The notes under the pieces: generated by a model
Told to the model about the DNA's origin: nothing
The model's input: the letters and a program-made list of their open reading frames with translations, nothing else
Databases searched by the model: none
Translations under genes and position numbers: made by a program
DNA from: CBFIDE01 sp965661265
GTDB lineage: Bacteria > Bacteroidota > Bacteroidia > Flavobacteriales > Schleiferiaceae
Length of the DNA: 64,000 nt
Assembly: GCA_965661265.1 (NCBI GenBank)
Contig: CBFIDE010000007.1
Coordinates: forward strand, 1 to 64,000
Reading direction: 5' to 3'
Shown here: piece by piece, positions 54,691 to 63,283 of the stretch
How the letters are laid out: the number at the start of each line of letters is the position of its first letter
Numbering within the stretch: position 1 is the stretch's first letter

Positions 54691-55155
54691 ATGAGGCCTT
54701 TATTACTTTTTAGCCTTCTTTTTGTATTCAGTGGTTTTTCTGAAACCAAAAAGCATGACTTTCATGTTTCCATTTGCTTTTGTGAACTGAAACCAGAAAA
54801 TAATGATTTTGAATGCTATCTCAAAGTATTTAAGGATGATTTAGAGATGCTTAAAATTGAGCCGAACAGAGAGATGAATGAAGAACAACTTCTAAAAACT
54901 TACTTTAAAGCTATTGATGATCAAAAACATTTGCAGCTAAACTTTATCGGGCAAGAGACTGAAACTGAGTTAGAGTACCTTTATTTCGAATTAAAATATG
55001 AGAAACTACCTTCTAGTTTAATGGTTGAAAACACATTCTTTTTTGGTATGTTTAAAGATCAATCTAATATTGTGACATTGAAAATTGATGATAAAACTTA
55101 TTCCAAACATCTTTCTTATTACAATAGATATGCAACCTTTAAGATTACAGAATAA
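54691..55155 (+). CDS. DUF6702 family secreted protein
   Basis: A 154-residue protein with a signal peptide (ending FSGFSET). The mature part starts KKHDFHVSICFCELKPENNDFECYLKVFKDDLEM, matching the DUF6702 pattern of a secreted beta-sandwich found next to HupE/UreJ-type proteins. Function unknown; the His and Cys residues near the N-terminus could bind metal. It overlaps the next gene by one base. Confidence 0.8.
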   Translation: MRPLLLFSLLFVFSGFSETKKHDFHVSICFCELKPENNDFECYLKVFKDDLEMLKIEPNREMNEEQLLKTYFKAIDDQKHLQLNFIGQETETELEYLYFELKYEKLPSSLMVENTFFFGMFKDQSNIVTLKIDDKTYSKHLSYYNRYATFKITE

Positions 55156-55730
55156 TGGGAAGTTTTAATACTTATTTAAGGCTTGGATTTGATCATATCA
55201 CTGCATTTGCAGCTATTGATCATATGCTTTTTTTATTAGCGCTTATCGCGATTTACCAACCTAAGAATTGGCTAAAGGTATTTTGGGCGATCAGTATTTT
55301 CACCTTGGCACACAGTATAAGTCTTATTGTATCTGCATTTGATATATTCACAGTAGACAAAGCTCTCATAGAATTTCTTATTCCTGTAACAATTGCGTTT
55401 ACTTCACTTTTCAACTTAAGTTCAGCAGGGCAGAATCAAAATTCTAAAATGAAATATTGGTTGTCTTTAGTATTTGGACTCATCCATGGTTTTGGATTTT
55501 CAAATTACTATTCGATTTTAGTCACAGATGAATCTAATTTCTGGCAAGCTCTTTTACCCTTTAACTTAGGTGTGGAATTGGGACAACTTGTGATTGTAGC
55601 CATCATTTTGTTCCTCATCATTTTATTTCAAAACCTTCTTAGAATTAAGAGGCGAGACTGGATTCTTATAATGAGCGGTGTTTCTTTAGGTATAAGCTTA
55701 TTAATGTGCCTTGAGAATTGGCCATTCTAA
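55155..55730 (+). CDS. HupE/UreJ family membrane protein
   Basis: A 191-residue multi-helix membrane protein with about six or seven hydrophobic segments. Family motifs are GFDHITAFAAIDHMLFLLALIA at the start, FTLAHSISLIVSA, and LVFGLIHGFGFSNYY. The conserved His residues are thought to bind nickel or another metal in HupE and UreJ. No urease or hydrogenase gene is near; the M1 peptidase that follows is a zinc enzyme, so a metal supply role is only a guess. Confidence 0.83.
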   Translation: MGSFNTYLRLGFDHITAFAAIDHMLFLLALIAIYQPKNWLKVFWAISIFTLAHSISLIVSAFDIFTVDKALIEFLIPVTIAFTSLFNLSSAGQNQNSKMKYWLSLVFGLIHGFGFSNYYSILVTDESNFWQALLPFNLGVELGQLVIVAIILFLIILFQNLLRIKRRDWILIMSGVSLGISLLMCLENWPF

Positions 55731-55821
55731 TTGTTTCCAATAACTATTGATAGTCAATGTCAATACTTCCCTTTCATTCTTACTGAATTATTTACTTTAG
55801 CCAGCCTTGAATATAAAACTT

Positions 55822-58119
55822 ATGAATAAATTATTTGGATTCCTTTTTCTCCTAGTGAGCATTAGCCTTAGCGCACAGAACACTAATCAGTCAAAGTTTA
55901 AGCAACTTTACGAAGAGTTGCCAACACCAAATATGTATAGAACCGGTGGAGGTGCTCCAGGATCTTTTTATTATCAGCAGAAAGCTGACTATAAAATGGA
56001 GATCACACTAGATGATGCTACACAAAAAATAAATGGAGAAGAAGTAATTTCTTACACTAATAATTCTCCGGATGCTCTTGAATATTTATGGATTCAATTG
56101 GACCAAAACAAAAGAGCAATTGAGTCTCCTTCTCAAGTTATTAAGCATGGAAAAATGTCTAATAAGATGAGTTATTACTCATTGAAAGATTTATACTACA
56201 ACTTTGATGGTGGCTTTAAAATAGATTATGTTAGAGGTGCAGACGATGAAGATTTAGACTTCTTTGTGAATAATACGATGCTCAGGATTAATCTTGAAAA
56301 GCCCCTAATGTCAGGCGAGACTTTTGAGATTAAAATGAAATGGTGGTATAATATTAATGATCGTATGCAAATTGGTGGCCGATCTGGCTATGAATACTTC
56401 AAAGACGAAGATAATTACCTCTATACAATTGCACAGTTCTTTCCAAGAATGGCTGTGTACAGTGATGTTGAAGGATGGCAAAACAAGCAATTTCTTGGTA
56501 CAGGTGAGTTTACGTTGCCTTTCGGCGATTACGATGTTATCCTCAATGTGCCTGAAGATCATATTGTAGGATCAACCGGCGAACTTCAAAATCCTGAAGA
56601 AGTTCTGACTAAAAAACAATTAGAACGTTTAGAACAGGCTAGAAACAATACGGAAGATCCTGTAATGATTGTAAATCAACAGGAAGCTGAAAAAGCTGAG
56701 AAAAAACATAAAAAGGAGTTAAAAGCATGGCACTTTAAGGCTGAGAATGTAAGAGACTTTGCCTTCGCTTCTTCTAGAAAATTTATTTGGGATGCAATGG
56801 CTGTCAAATTTGGTGATCGCACAGTTATGGCCATGTCTTACTATCCAAAAGAAGGAAATCCTCTTTGGGAACAGTATAGTACAAGAGTAGTCGCTCATAC
56901 ATTAAAAGTTTATAGTAAGTATACATTTGACTACCCATACTCTAAGGCCATTTCTGTTCATACGGATAGGATTGGTATGGAATATCCCATGATATGCTTT
57001 AATGGAGGTAGACCAGAAGCGGACGGAACCTACTCTCAAAACACCAAATACGGAATGATTGGTGTTATAATTCACGAAGTAGGACATAACTTTTTTCCAA
57101 TGATTGTTAATAGTGATGAAAGGCAATGGACATGGATGGATGAAGGCTTAAATACTTTTGTTCAATACCTAACAGAGCAAGAATGGGATGTTGACTACCC
57201 TTCTAGAAGAGGACCTGCCTATAAAATAACTGACTATATGATGTCTTCTCCAGAAGATTTAATGCCAATAATGACCAACTCAGAGTCTATTCTTCAGTTT
57301 GGAAATAATGCCTATGGCAAACCTGCAACCGCATTAAATATTCTGAGAGAAACTGTAATGGGAAGAGAGCTTTTTGATTACAGCTTTAAAAAGTATTCTG
57401 AAAGATGGATGTTCAAGCACCCTACACCTGCAGATTTCTTTAGGACAATGGAAGATGCTTCAGGAACGGACTTAGATTGGTTTTTTAGAGGATGGTTCTA
57501 CACAACGGACTATGTAGATATATCTCTTGAATCTGTAAAGCATTTCACCTTTCAAGAAAATAGTTTAGATGCTAAAAATGCAAGACTCAGAAAAGAAGCG
57601 GAAGATCAAAAAGCTAAGTTTATTGGTTATCAAAGAAACAAAGTTGAATTCAGTGGAAAAACGATAGTGGATTCTAAGCCTGCAGAAACTAAGGATTTCT
57701 ATAATGAAAATGATGCTTATGAAGTTTATGCGTCAGATAAAATCACTTTTGATAAAAAGTATGAAAATCTAAGTGAGGAAGAAAAAGCAATTGTAGATAT
57801 GAATAGCAACTACTATGAACTCAGCTTTCTGAATAAAGGTGGACTAGTAATGCCTGTTATACTGTCCTTCACATTTGCTGATGGATCAACACAAGTAATA
57901 AGAATACCTGCTGAAGTATGGTTGCGCTCAGAAGAGAGATTCTCAAAAGTATTTACCTTTGATAAAGAAGTGGTTAATGTTGAGCTAGATCCCTATTTGG
58001 AGACTGCTGATACTGATCGCTCAAATAACTATTGGCCAGAAAGAAATATTCCTTCAAGATTTGAATTGTATAAATCCAATAATTTTAAAGGACAAAATCA
58101 AATGCAGAAAGCAAAATAA
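55822..58119 (+). CDS. Secreted M1 family metallopeptidase
   Basis: About 765 residues with a signal peptide (MNKLFGFLFLLVSISLSAQ). The zinc site is HEVGH (His418) with the downstream glutamate in MDEGLNTF. The N-terminal saddle domain and a long C-terminal domain after about 560 fit the aminopeptidase N superfamily, although the usual GAMEN motif reads GMEYP here. It should release residues from peptide N-termini outside the inner membrane. The longest frame starts at a TTG (55807); the ATG at 55822 directly begins the signal peptide. Confidence 0.88.
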   Translation: MNKLFGFLFLLVSISLSAQNTNQSKFKQLYEELPTPNMYRTGGGAPGSFYYQQKADYKMEITLDDATQKINGEEVISYTNNSPDALEYLWIQLDQNKRAIESPSQVIKHGKMSNKMSYYSLKDLYYNFDGGFKIDYVRGADDEDLDFFVNNTMLRINLEKPLMSGETFEIKMKWWYNINDRMQIGGRSGYEYFKDEDNYLYTIAQFFPRMAVYSDVEGWQNKQFLGTGEFTLPFGDYDVILNVPEDHIVGSTGELQNPEEVLTKKQLERLEQARNNTEDPVMIVNQQEAEKAEKKHKKELKAWHFKAENVRDFAFASSRKFIWDAMAVKFGDRTVMAMSYYPKEGNPLWEQYSTRVVAHTLKVYSKYTFDYPYSKAISVHTDRIGMEYPMICFNGGRPEADGTYSQNTKYGMIGVIIHEVGHNFFPMIVNSDERQWTWMDEGLNTFVQYLTEQEWDVDYPSRRGPAYKITDYMMSSPEDLMPIMTNSESILQFGNNAYGKPATALNILRETVMGRELFDYSFKKYSERWMFKHPTPADFFRTMEDASGTDLDWFFRGWFYTTDYVDISLESVKHFTFQENSLDAKNARLRKEAEDQKAKFIGYQRNKVEFSGKTIVDSKPAETKDFYNENDAYEVYASDKITFDKKYENLSEEEKAIVDMNSNYYELSFLNKGGLVMPVILSFTFADGSTQVIRIPAEVWLRSEERFSKVFTFDKEVVNVELDPYLETADTDRSNNYWPERNIPSRFELYKSNNFKGQNQMQKAK

Positions 58120-58120
58120 A

Positions 58121-58146
58121 AAAAGAGGCCAATGGCCTCTTTTTTT
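58121..58146. terminator. Bidirectional intrinsic terminator
   Basis: AAAAGAGGCC and GGCCTCTTTT around a three-base loop, with A- and T-runs on both sides. It separates the convergent M1 peptidase and DUF192 genes. Confidence 0.92.
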
Positions 58147-58166
58147 ATATCATAATAGGTTCTGCT

Positions 58167-58685
58167 CTAGTGTTCTTGGATATACTGAATCTTATCTCCA
58201 GCTCCTATTCCATATTTTTCACAATAACCACCAATTACCTCTAAAACATATAAAGCAGGTCCTGTTGAAGGTAATGATTGATCATTTAAAGGTTGGGCCT
58301 TTTCTTGGATACTTACAATTTCAAAGTCTCTATTGATATAAATTATATCAAGAGACACATAAGTATTTCGCATCCAAAAGGATTGCTGCTTTTGTGTTCC
58401 CATCAAAAAGAGCATTCCAGTAGATTCATCCATACTTTTTCTAAACATCATTCCGTATGCCTTTTCATCTAAGGTCTCCGCAATTTCTATATCAATAGTC
58501 TGAATTGTATCTCCAGATGTTTTAGAAATAAAAGCTAGATCTCCTTCATCTCTGAACTTAGGTTCATAGGATGTTTTTTTTGTAGCACTTTCACTCACAT
58601 TTTGATTAGGAAGTACATTGATTAATATAAAAGCACCTATTGCAAGAAAGAGTACAATACCTCCAATTTTTCGCATTTTATTCAT
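58167..58685 (-). CDS. DUF192 domain-containing membrane-anchored protein
   Basis: About 172 residues. One N-terminal membrane segment (IGGIVLFLAIGAFILINVL) is followed by a DUF192 domain: EIAETLDEKAYGMMFRKSM, GMLFLMG, FWMRNTYVSLDIIYIN and the end YVLEVIGGYCEKYGI. DUF192 proteins are small periplasmic beta-barrels of unknown activity. The frame opens at a TTG (58691); the ATG at 58685 is chosen and overlaps the end of lgt by eight bases. Confidence 0.86.
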   Translation of the reverse strand: MNKMRKIGGIVLFLAIGAFILINVLPNQNVSESATKKTSYEPKFRDEGDLAFISKTSGDTIQTIDIEIAETLDEKAYGMMFRKSMDESTGMLFLMGTQKQQSFWMRNTYVSLDIIYINRDFEIVSIQEKAQPLNDQSLPSTGPALYVLEVIGGYCEKYGIGAGDKIQYIQEH

Positions 58686-59757
58686 TTTCAACCTTCTTTG
58701 AAATAATCATCATTGTTAAACCTATCAACACTAAAGGTATACTCAATTGTTGTCCTAAATTTAAATTCATTGTAGCCTCATTAGCCACTTGAATCTCTTT
58801 TAAGAATTCAATAAAAAACCTAAATCCAAAAAGCAAAACTAGGAACATTCCAAACAAGAAGCCTCTCCTCTTCCTTACTTTCGTATTGTAAAAGAACCAC
58901 ATCAAGATTAAAAATATTAAAAGATATGCCATAGCCTCAAACAATTGAGTAGGTCCTCTAGGCACTCCTAAAATCTGGACATGAGCCAAATAGGTCTTGG
59001 CATCATCCCATATAATGGTAAAACCATCAGGAAACAGAATATTAATATTCTCAGAACTAAAATTATTGATGTTAGACGCTATACTCCTTCGTATAAAATT
59101 TTCTAATCCAGCTGCATTGCCTTGAGCGGAGCCATCAAATTGAATTTGCAAATCATAAATAGGATACACTATAGAATCAGTGATGTACTCATCATCAGTT
59201 TCAACAAAATGTATTTCTTTTATATAATCAGCAAAGTTGTCTTCTATAAACTCCCTGCTATCAGAAACAAAAACTGTTTGAAAAGAAGAGTTTCCAACAG
59301 CACCATAAATTTCACTATTAAAATAATTTCCAAGCCTTATAAAAACAGCAGCCAATGCAACAGTAATCACAAGTCTATCCAGCATCCAAAGCATAGACTG
59401 TTTAAACTTCAGTTCTTTCTTGGCATATAAATAAACTGATATAATAATAGCAATAGCGGCTCCGTGAGAAGCTAATCCACCTTTCCAAACTTGAAATATT
59501 TCTCCAATATTCTGTGAATAATAATCCCACTGATAAAAAAAGACGTGTCCTAATCTTGCTCCTACAACCGTAGCAATAACTACATAGGTAAGAAGGGTGT
59601 CAAGTTTTGATTGAGGAACATTGGCTTTCTTGAAGATTGACTTCATTAAATAGTAGCCGGCAACAAATCCTAGCGCAAACAACAGACTATAAAACCTGAG
59701 GCTTATTGGACCAATTTCAATGGCCTTTGCGAAATCCCATGTAAATGTTAAAAACAT
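58678..59757 (-). CDS. lgt: Prolipoprotein diacylglyceryl transferase
   Basis: About 359 residues, a multi-helix inner-membrane enzyme that attaches diacylglycerol from phosphatidylglycerol to the lipobox cysteine of prolipoproteins. Motifs are GARLGHVFFY, GGLASHGAAIA, RLGNYFNSEIYG and PRGPTQLFEA. It is some 70 residues longer than E. coli Lgt because of an acidic insert between the last two motifs (about residues 155-260). The frame opens earlier (59790), but the ATG at 59757 gives the usual N-terminus (FLTFTWD). The window has several lipoproteins that would be its substrates. Confidence 0.93.
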   Translation of the reverse strand: MFLTFTWDFAKAIEIGPISLRFYSLLFALGFVAGYYLMKSIFKKANVPQSKLDTLLTYVVIATVVGARLGHVFFYQWDYYSQNIGEIFQVWKGGLASHGAAIAIIISVYLYAKKELKFKQSMLWMLDRLVITVALAAVFIRLGNYFNSEIYGAVGNSSFQTVFVSDSREFIEDNFADYIKEIHFVETDDEYITDSIVYPIYDLQIQFDGSAQGNAAGLENFIRRSIASNINNFSSENINILFPDGFTIIWDDAKTYLAHVQILGVPRGPTQLFEAMAYLLIFLILMWFFYNTKVRKRRGFLFGMFLVLLFGFRFFIEFLKEIQVANEATMNLNLGQQLSIPLVLIGLTMMIISKKVENE

Positions 59758-59800
59758 AATAATTTTTCCCGTATTAAATCTAAAAGACAAAGATGCTAAT

Positions 59801-61267
59801 TTACTTTAAGGCTGAAAGCCCAGCTTTAGCTTTTTGATGAATTCCATCATAAAATGGATAAGACTTAACATCTAAACATGCCTTATAATAAAATTCTGCT
59901 CCCTTTGAATTACCAAAATATCTTTCCATATCACCTGCCTTTAATAAGGAGTTTCCTAGCGCAAAGGTCGGTGAAACAAGATCAATATTAACCGCCCTCT
60001 TAAAGCTTATTAATGCTTCCATATTCAAATTCAAAGACTCCTGACAACGTCCTAACCTATAATAATATTCTAATTTTTCATGAGAAAAAGCACAGCAATC
60101 TTCTAACTTATTACTTTCAAGATAAACTAGAGCCTCTTTATATTGGCCCGCATCAAAAAGTATTCTAGCCCTAATTAGAACAATATTGAATCCTCTTTCA
60201 GCTTCTCTTAATGCTTGTAGGTCCGCTCCTTTATCTGTCTTTCCTTCACTTAATATCCTAGTGCGTAATAATTCAGTTTCTTTTGAATTTCCAGCTAAGA
60301 GCTCAGACCATGCCAAATATCTTAGTGAAGATTTAAGATAATCATCATTAGTACGACTGGCAATGAAAGAATTTAAACTCTTTTTAGACAATTCATAATC
60401 AGTAGAAACAGCAATCTTACCAAGGTAATAGTCTAGGTAGTTATAGTCAGCATATTCTTTGCCTTTCGGCCGATTTTGAACTCTCTTTACTGCTAGCTGA
60501 GCCTTTCCATCTTTATAGTCCATTCTGCTTTGCATAAAAACCATAAAACTACTGGATTCCCAATTCAAGCCAAGCTTCTCAGGACTATTATCGCTCCGAT
60601 CGTTTAACTGAAAATCCATAAATGAAAATACGAATCCATAATAATCTTTGAGATAAGAATATTCTTCACTTTCTGAGACTTTATAATAACTATTGGAAAT
60701 CATTTTCATTCCTTGCTGTATATCGGCATTGAAGCCAAATATTTTAGCTGTCGTTTTAAAATCATCAGGCAGACTCCCTAAACTGGCATATAGTACACCA
60801 AGCTCCATCCCATTTGGAGCGAATTCCGGAAAGTCCGAGTAGCCATCACTTAAGTGATTATAGGACTTTAAAAAATTCCATGCAGCATTAAAGTAATTTT
60901 CATAACGTCCTTCAAGAACTGCCTGAGCTAAATACAACTGCCCAATATATATTTCTTTAAAAGGCTCTGAATCCGGTAGTGATTCAAGGCGTTTAATATA
61001 CTTAGAGGTACTATCCAATTTTGAATCAAGGAATCCTGGATTGTCTATCACAAAGGCTCTTAAGTAAATTTCAGCTGCTAAAAGATAATCAAGATTTAAA
61101 TCCTCAGGTCTAGTCTTTTTAAGCTGCCAGGCCTTAGTCTTAAACTCAGAAAACTTCATTTCTATTAACAACGAATGTAGTTCCTTAAATTTCTGATCAA
61201 AAACAAGACTCTGAGCCCCTAAGTTGAGACTAAAAAAAACACTGATTATAAGGAAAGTATTTTTCAT
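59801..61267 (-). CDS. Secreted TPR-like protein
   Basis: About 488 residues with a signal peptide (MKNTFLIISVFFSLNLGAQ). The rest is almost all alpha-helical with tetratricopeptide-like pairs, for example ARILFDAGQYKEALVYLESN, KLEYYYRLGRCQESLNLNMEALISFKRAVN and SLLKAGDMERYFGNSKGAEFYYKACLD. Likely periplasmic scaffold or partner-binding protein; no enzyme domain. An ATG at 61282 lies in the terminator of the preceding gene, so 61267 is chosen. No separate promoter fits upstream, so expression may need read-through. Confidence 0.78.
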   Translation of the reverse strand: MKNTFLIISVFFSLNLGAQSLVFDQKFKELHSLLIEMKFSEFKTKAWQLKKTRPEDLNLDYLLAAEIYLRAFVIDNPGFLDSKLDSTSKYIKRLESLPDSEPFKEIYIGQLYLAQAVLEGRYENYFNAAWNFLKSYNHLSDGYSDFPEFAPNGMELGVLYASLGSLPDDFKTTAKIFGFNADIQQGMKMISNSYYKVSESEEYSYLKDYYGFVFSFMDFQLNDRSDNSPEKLGLNWESSSFMVFMQSRMDYKDGKAQLAVKRVQNRPKGKEYADYNYLDYYLGKIAVSTDYELSKKSLNSFIASRTNDDYLKSSLRYLAWSELLAGNSKETELLRTRILSEGKTDKGADLQALREAERGFNIVLIRARILFDAGQYKEALVYLESNKLEDCCAFSHEKLEYYYRLGRCQESLNLNMEALISFKRAVNIDLVSPTFALGNSLLKAGDMERYFGNSKGAEFYYKACLDVKSYPFYDGIHQKAKAGLSALK

Positions 61268-61292
61268 AAAAAAAGGGATCATAGATCCCTTT
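61268..61292 (-). terminator. Intrinsic terminator after the zinc-ribbon-like gene
   Basis: Arms AAAGGGATC and GATCCCTTT around ATA, followed on the minus strand by seven T that run straight into the ATG of the TPR-like gene at 61267. Confidence 0.85.
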
Positions 61293-61312
61293 GTCTTTAA
61301 GTTATATGAAAA

Positions 61313-62095
61313 TTAGGACTTAGCCAATTTAGCAAAAAGCTTTTCCATTTTCTCTTCTTCTTCTCTTGCCAATTCTGGATCAACTAAAACTCTACCAGAA
61401 TGCTCATCGGTGATAATCTTTTTTCTAGCAGCAATTTCTAATTGCTTTTGAGGTGGAATAGTAAAGAAAGAACCACCTGAAGCGCCACGTTCAACAGCAA
61501 CAACTCCTAATCCATTCTTAGCACTATTTCTAATTCTTCTATATGCATTTAGTAATCTATCTTCAACTGTCTTTGCATACTCTTCAGATTTAACTATTAA
61601 AGCTTCTTCCTCTTTTTGAGTCTCAGACATAATAGACTCCAATTCACCTTGCTTAAAATCAAAATGAGATTTTCTTTCGGCTAATTTAGTTTCAGAAATA
61701 GACATTGCCTCTTTCTTATGGTCAATCTTAGCCTTAAATTCTCTGATTCTCTTTTCTGCCAATTCCATTTCAAGTTCTTGAAACTCAATTTCCTTAGACA
61801 ATGCATCAAATTCTCTGTTATTTCTAACATTCTTTTGTTGCGAATTATATCGAGCAATTTTCTCTTCAGAATCCTTAATAAGAGTTTTCTTATTACTGAT
61901 TTGAGTGTCCAATTCTTCTAATTCAGTTTTGAATTTCTCTAGTCTAGTTTCTAGTCCAGTAATTTCATCCTCTAGGTCTTCAACTTCTAATGGAAGTTCT
62001 CCTCGGATATTTCTAATCTTATCGATTCTTGAATCAATAAGTTGAAGATCATAAAGTGCGCGTAGTCTATCTTCAACAGTAACTTCTTTAGCCAT
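61313..62095 (-). CDS. Coiled-coil protein of the C4-type zinc ribbon family, cysteines lost
   Basis: A 260-residue protein. Residues about 10-185 form a long antiparallel coiled coil, as in the CdsZ/DUF164-like zinc ribbon family. The C-terminal segment follows the family closely (VAVERGASGGSFFTIPPQKQL..., RKKIITDEHSGRVLVD). The two CxxC pairs expected there read SGGS (near 201) and DEHS (near 228), so no zinc site remains. Its role is unclear; relatives are linked to RNA or translation. It lies five bases after the Nif3-like gene, a common pairing. Confidence 0.83.
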   Translation of the reverse strand: MAKEVTVEDRLRALYDLQLIDSRIDKIRNIRGELPLEVEDLEDEITGLETRLEKFKTELEELDTQISNKKTLIKDSEEKIARYNSQQKNVRNNREFDALSKEIEFQELEMELAEKRIREFKAKIDHKKEAMSISETKLAERKSHFDFKQGELESIMSETQKEEEALIVKSEEYAKTVEDRLLNAYRRIRNSAKNGLGVVAVERGASGGSFFTIPPQKQLEIAARKKIITDEHSGRVLVDPELAREEEEKMEKLFAKLAKS

Positions 62096-62100
62096 AGAGC

Positions 62101-63192
62101 TTATAAGTAATTAATCGGGTTCGTGTTTGTCTCCGTTTTAAGGAATGCAAAATTAGGGAATTTTTTGCATAGTTTTTCAGAAAGTAGGTCTATTGTGAAT
62201 TGTTCATTTTCATAATGTCCAATATCTGCAATAATAATCTGGTTTTCAGCTTCAAAAAACTGATGATATTTAAAATCTGAGCTCAGGAATAAATCGGCCC
62301 CGAGCCTTTTAGCATTGCTTAATAAGAAGCTCCCAGAGCCCCCACACCATGCGATTTTTTGAACTTGGTCTTTAATCGGAGAAGTATAACGTACTACGCC
62401 TCCAAATTCCTTTTTTATGTGCTTTAAAAAATCAAGTGTATACATTGGTTCCTTCAAAAGTCCAATCATTCCAGAGCCAATAAAAGAATTTTCATTGAGC
62501 AATGGGATTAAATCATAGGCAACTTCATCATAAGGATGCGCATTTTTAATGGCATTTAGAATTGACCTTGACAAATGAGATGGTATTAAGAACTCTTGTT
62601 TTAGTTCGTCGCCTATTTCATGCTTACCAATTTCGCCTATACTAGGTGTGCTATTCTCTCCAGGCGTATAGGAGCCTTTTCCTGTTGATTCAAAGGAGCA
62701 CTCGCTATAATCTCCAATAGATCCACCACCGGCTTTAAAACAAGCATTCGCTACTTCTTTAGAATCACCCTCTGGAGTAAAAACCACCAATTTTAATAAA
62801 CCTCCTGTTTTAGGACTTAATATTCTTGGTTTTTCGATGCCTAATTTTTGAGCAATTTTTGCATTAACACCCTCTTGGACATTATCCAAATTGGTATGGA
62901 TTGAATACAAAGCTATATCATTTTTAATAGCTAAGAGTATTGCTCTTTGGGCATCCGTATCAGGGTTTAGTCTTTTTAACCCACTAAAAATAATTGGGTG
63001 ATGACTGACAATCATAGAACAGCCTCTTCCGATTGCCTCTTCAACCACCAGTTCAGTAATATCTAGACAAATCAGAACAGAATCTACCTCAAAATTTGGA
63101 TCCCCGACCAACAGCCCAGAATTATCGTAAGATTCTTGAAGCGCTAGTGGAGCTATTTGCTCTAGATAATTTGTAATTTCTTTAATCTGCAT
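62101..63192 (-). CDS. Nif3-like dinuclear metal-center protein (DUF34)
   Basis: A 363-residue Nif3/YqfO-type protein. The N-terminal part has VSHHPIIFSG and the C-terminal part HYENEQFTIDLL, which supply the ligands of the two-metal site. A PII-like insert occupies the middle (about 130-230), as in Bacillus YqfO. The family is nearly universal and has been linked to GTP cyclohydrolase-like chemistry, but its reaction is not settled. It forms an operon with the zinc-ribbon-like gene. Confidence 0.9.
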   Translation of the reverse strand: MQIKEITNYLEQIAPLALQESYDNSGLLVGDPNFEVDSVLICLDITELVVEEAIGRGCSMIVSHHPIIFSGLKRLNPDTDAQRAILLAIKNDIALYSIHTNLDNVQEGVNAKIAQKLGIEKPRILSPKTGGLLKLVVFTPEGDSKEVANACFKAGGGSIGDYSECSFESTGKGSYTPGENSTPSIGEIGKHEIGDELKQEFLIPSHLSRSILNAIKNAHPYDEVAYDLIPLLNENSFIGSGMIGLLKEPMYTLDFLKHIKKEFGGVVRYTSPIKDQVQKIAWCGGSGSFLLSNAKRLGADLFLSSDFKYHQFFEAENQIIIADIGHYENEQFTIDLLSEKLCKKFPNFAFLKTETNTNPINYL

Positions 63193-63228
63193 TGGACCAA
63201 ATTAATGAAAGTATTGAGTAATAAAAAT

Positions 63229-63263
63229 AAAAAAGCCCTTCTAATTAAATCAGAAGGGCTTTT
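63229..63263 (-). terminator. Intrinsic terminator of rpsA
   Basis: A 12-bp stem, AAAAGCCCTTCT with AGAAGGGCTTTT, around a nine-base loop. On the minus strand a T-rich run follows. Confidence 0.9.
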
Positions 63264-63283
63264 ATTCTATCGATTAAGAAATC

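Noticed and set aside
55748..55760. ATTGATAGTCAAT palindrome before the M1 peptidase gene
   Set aside because: A single short AT-rich dyad can occur by chance and is not repeated; not listed as an operator.
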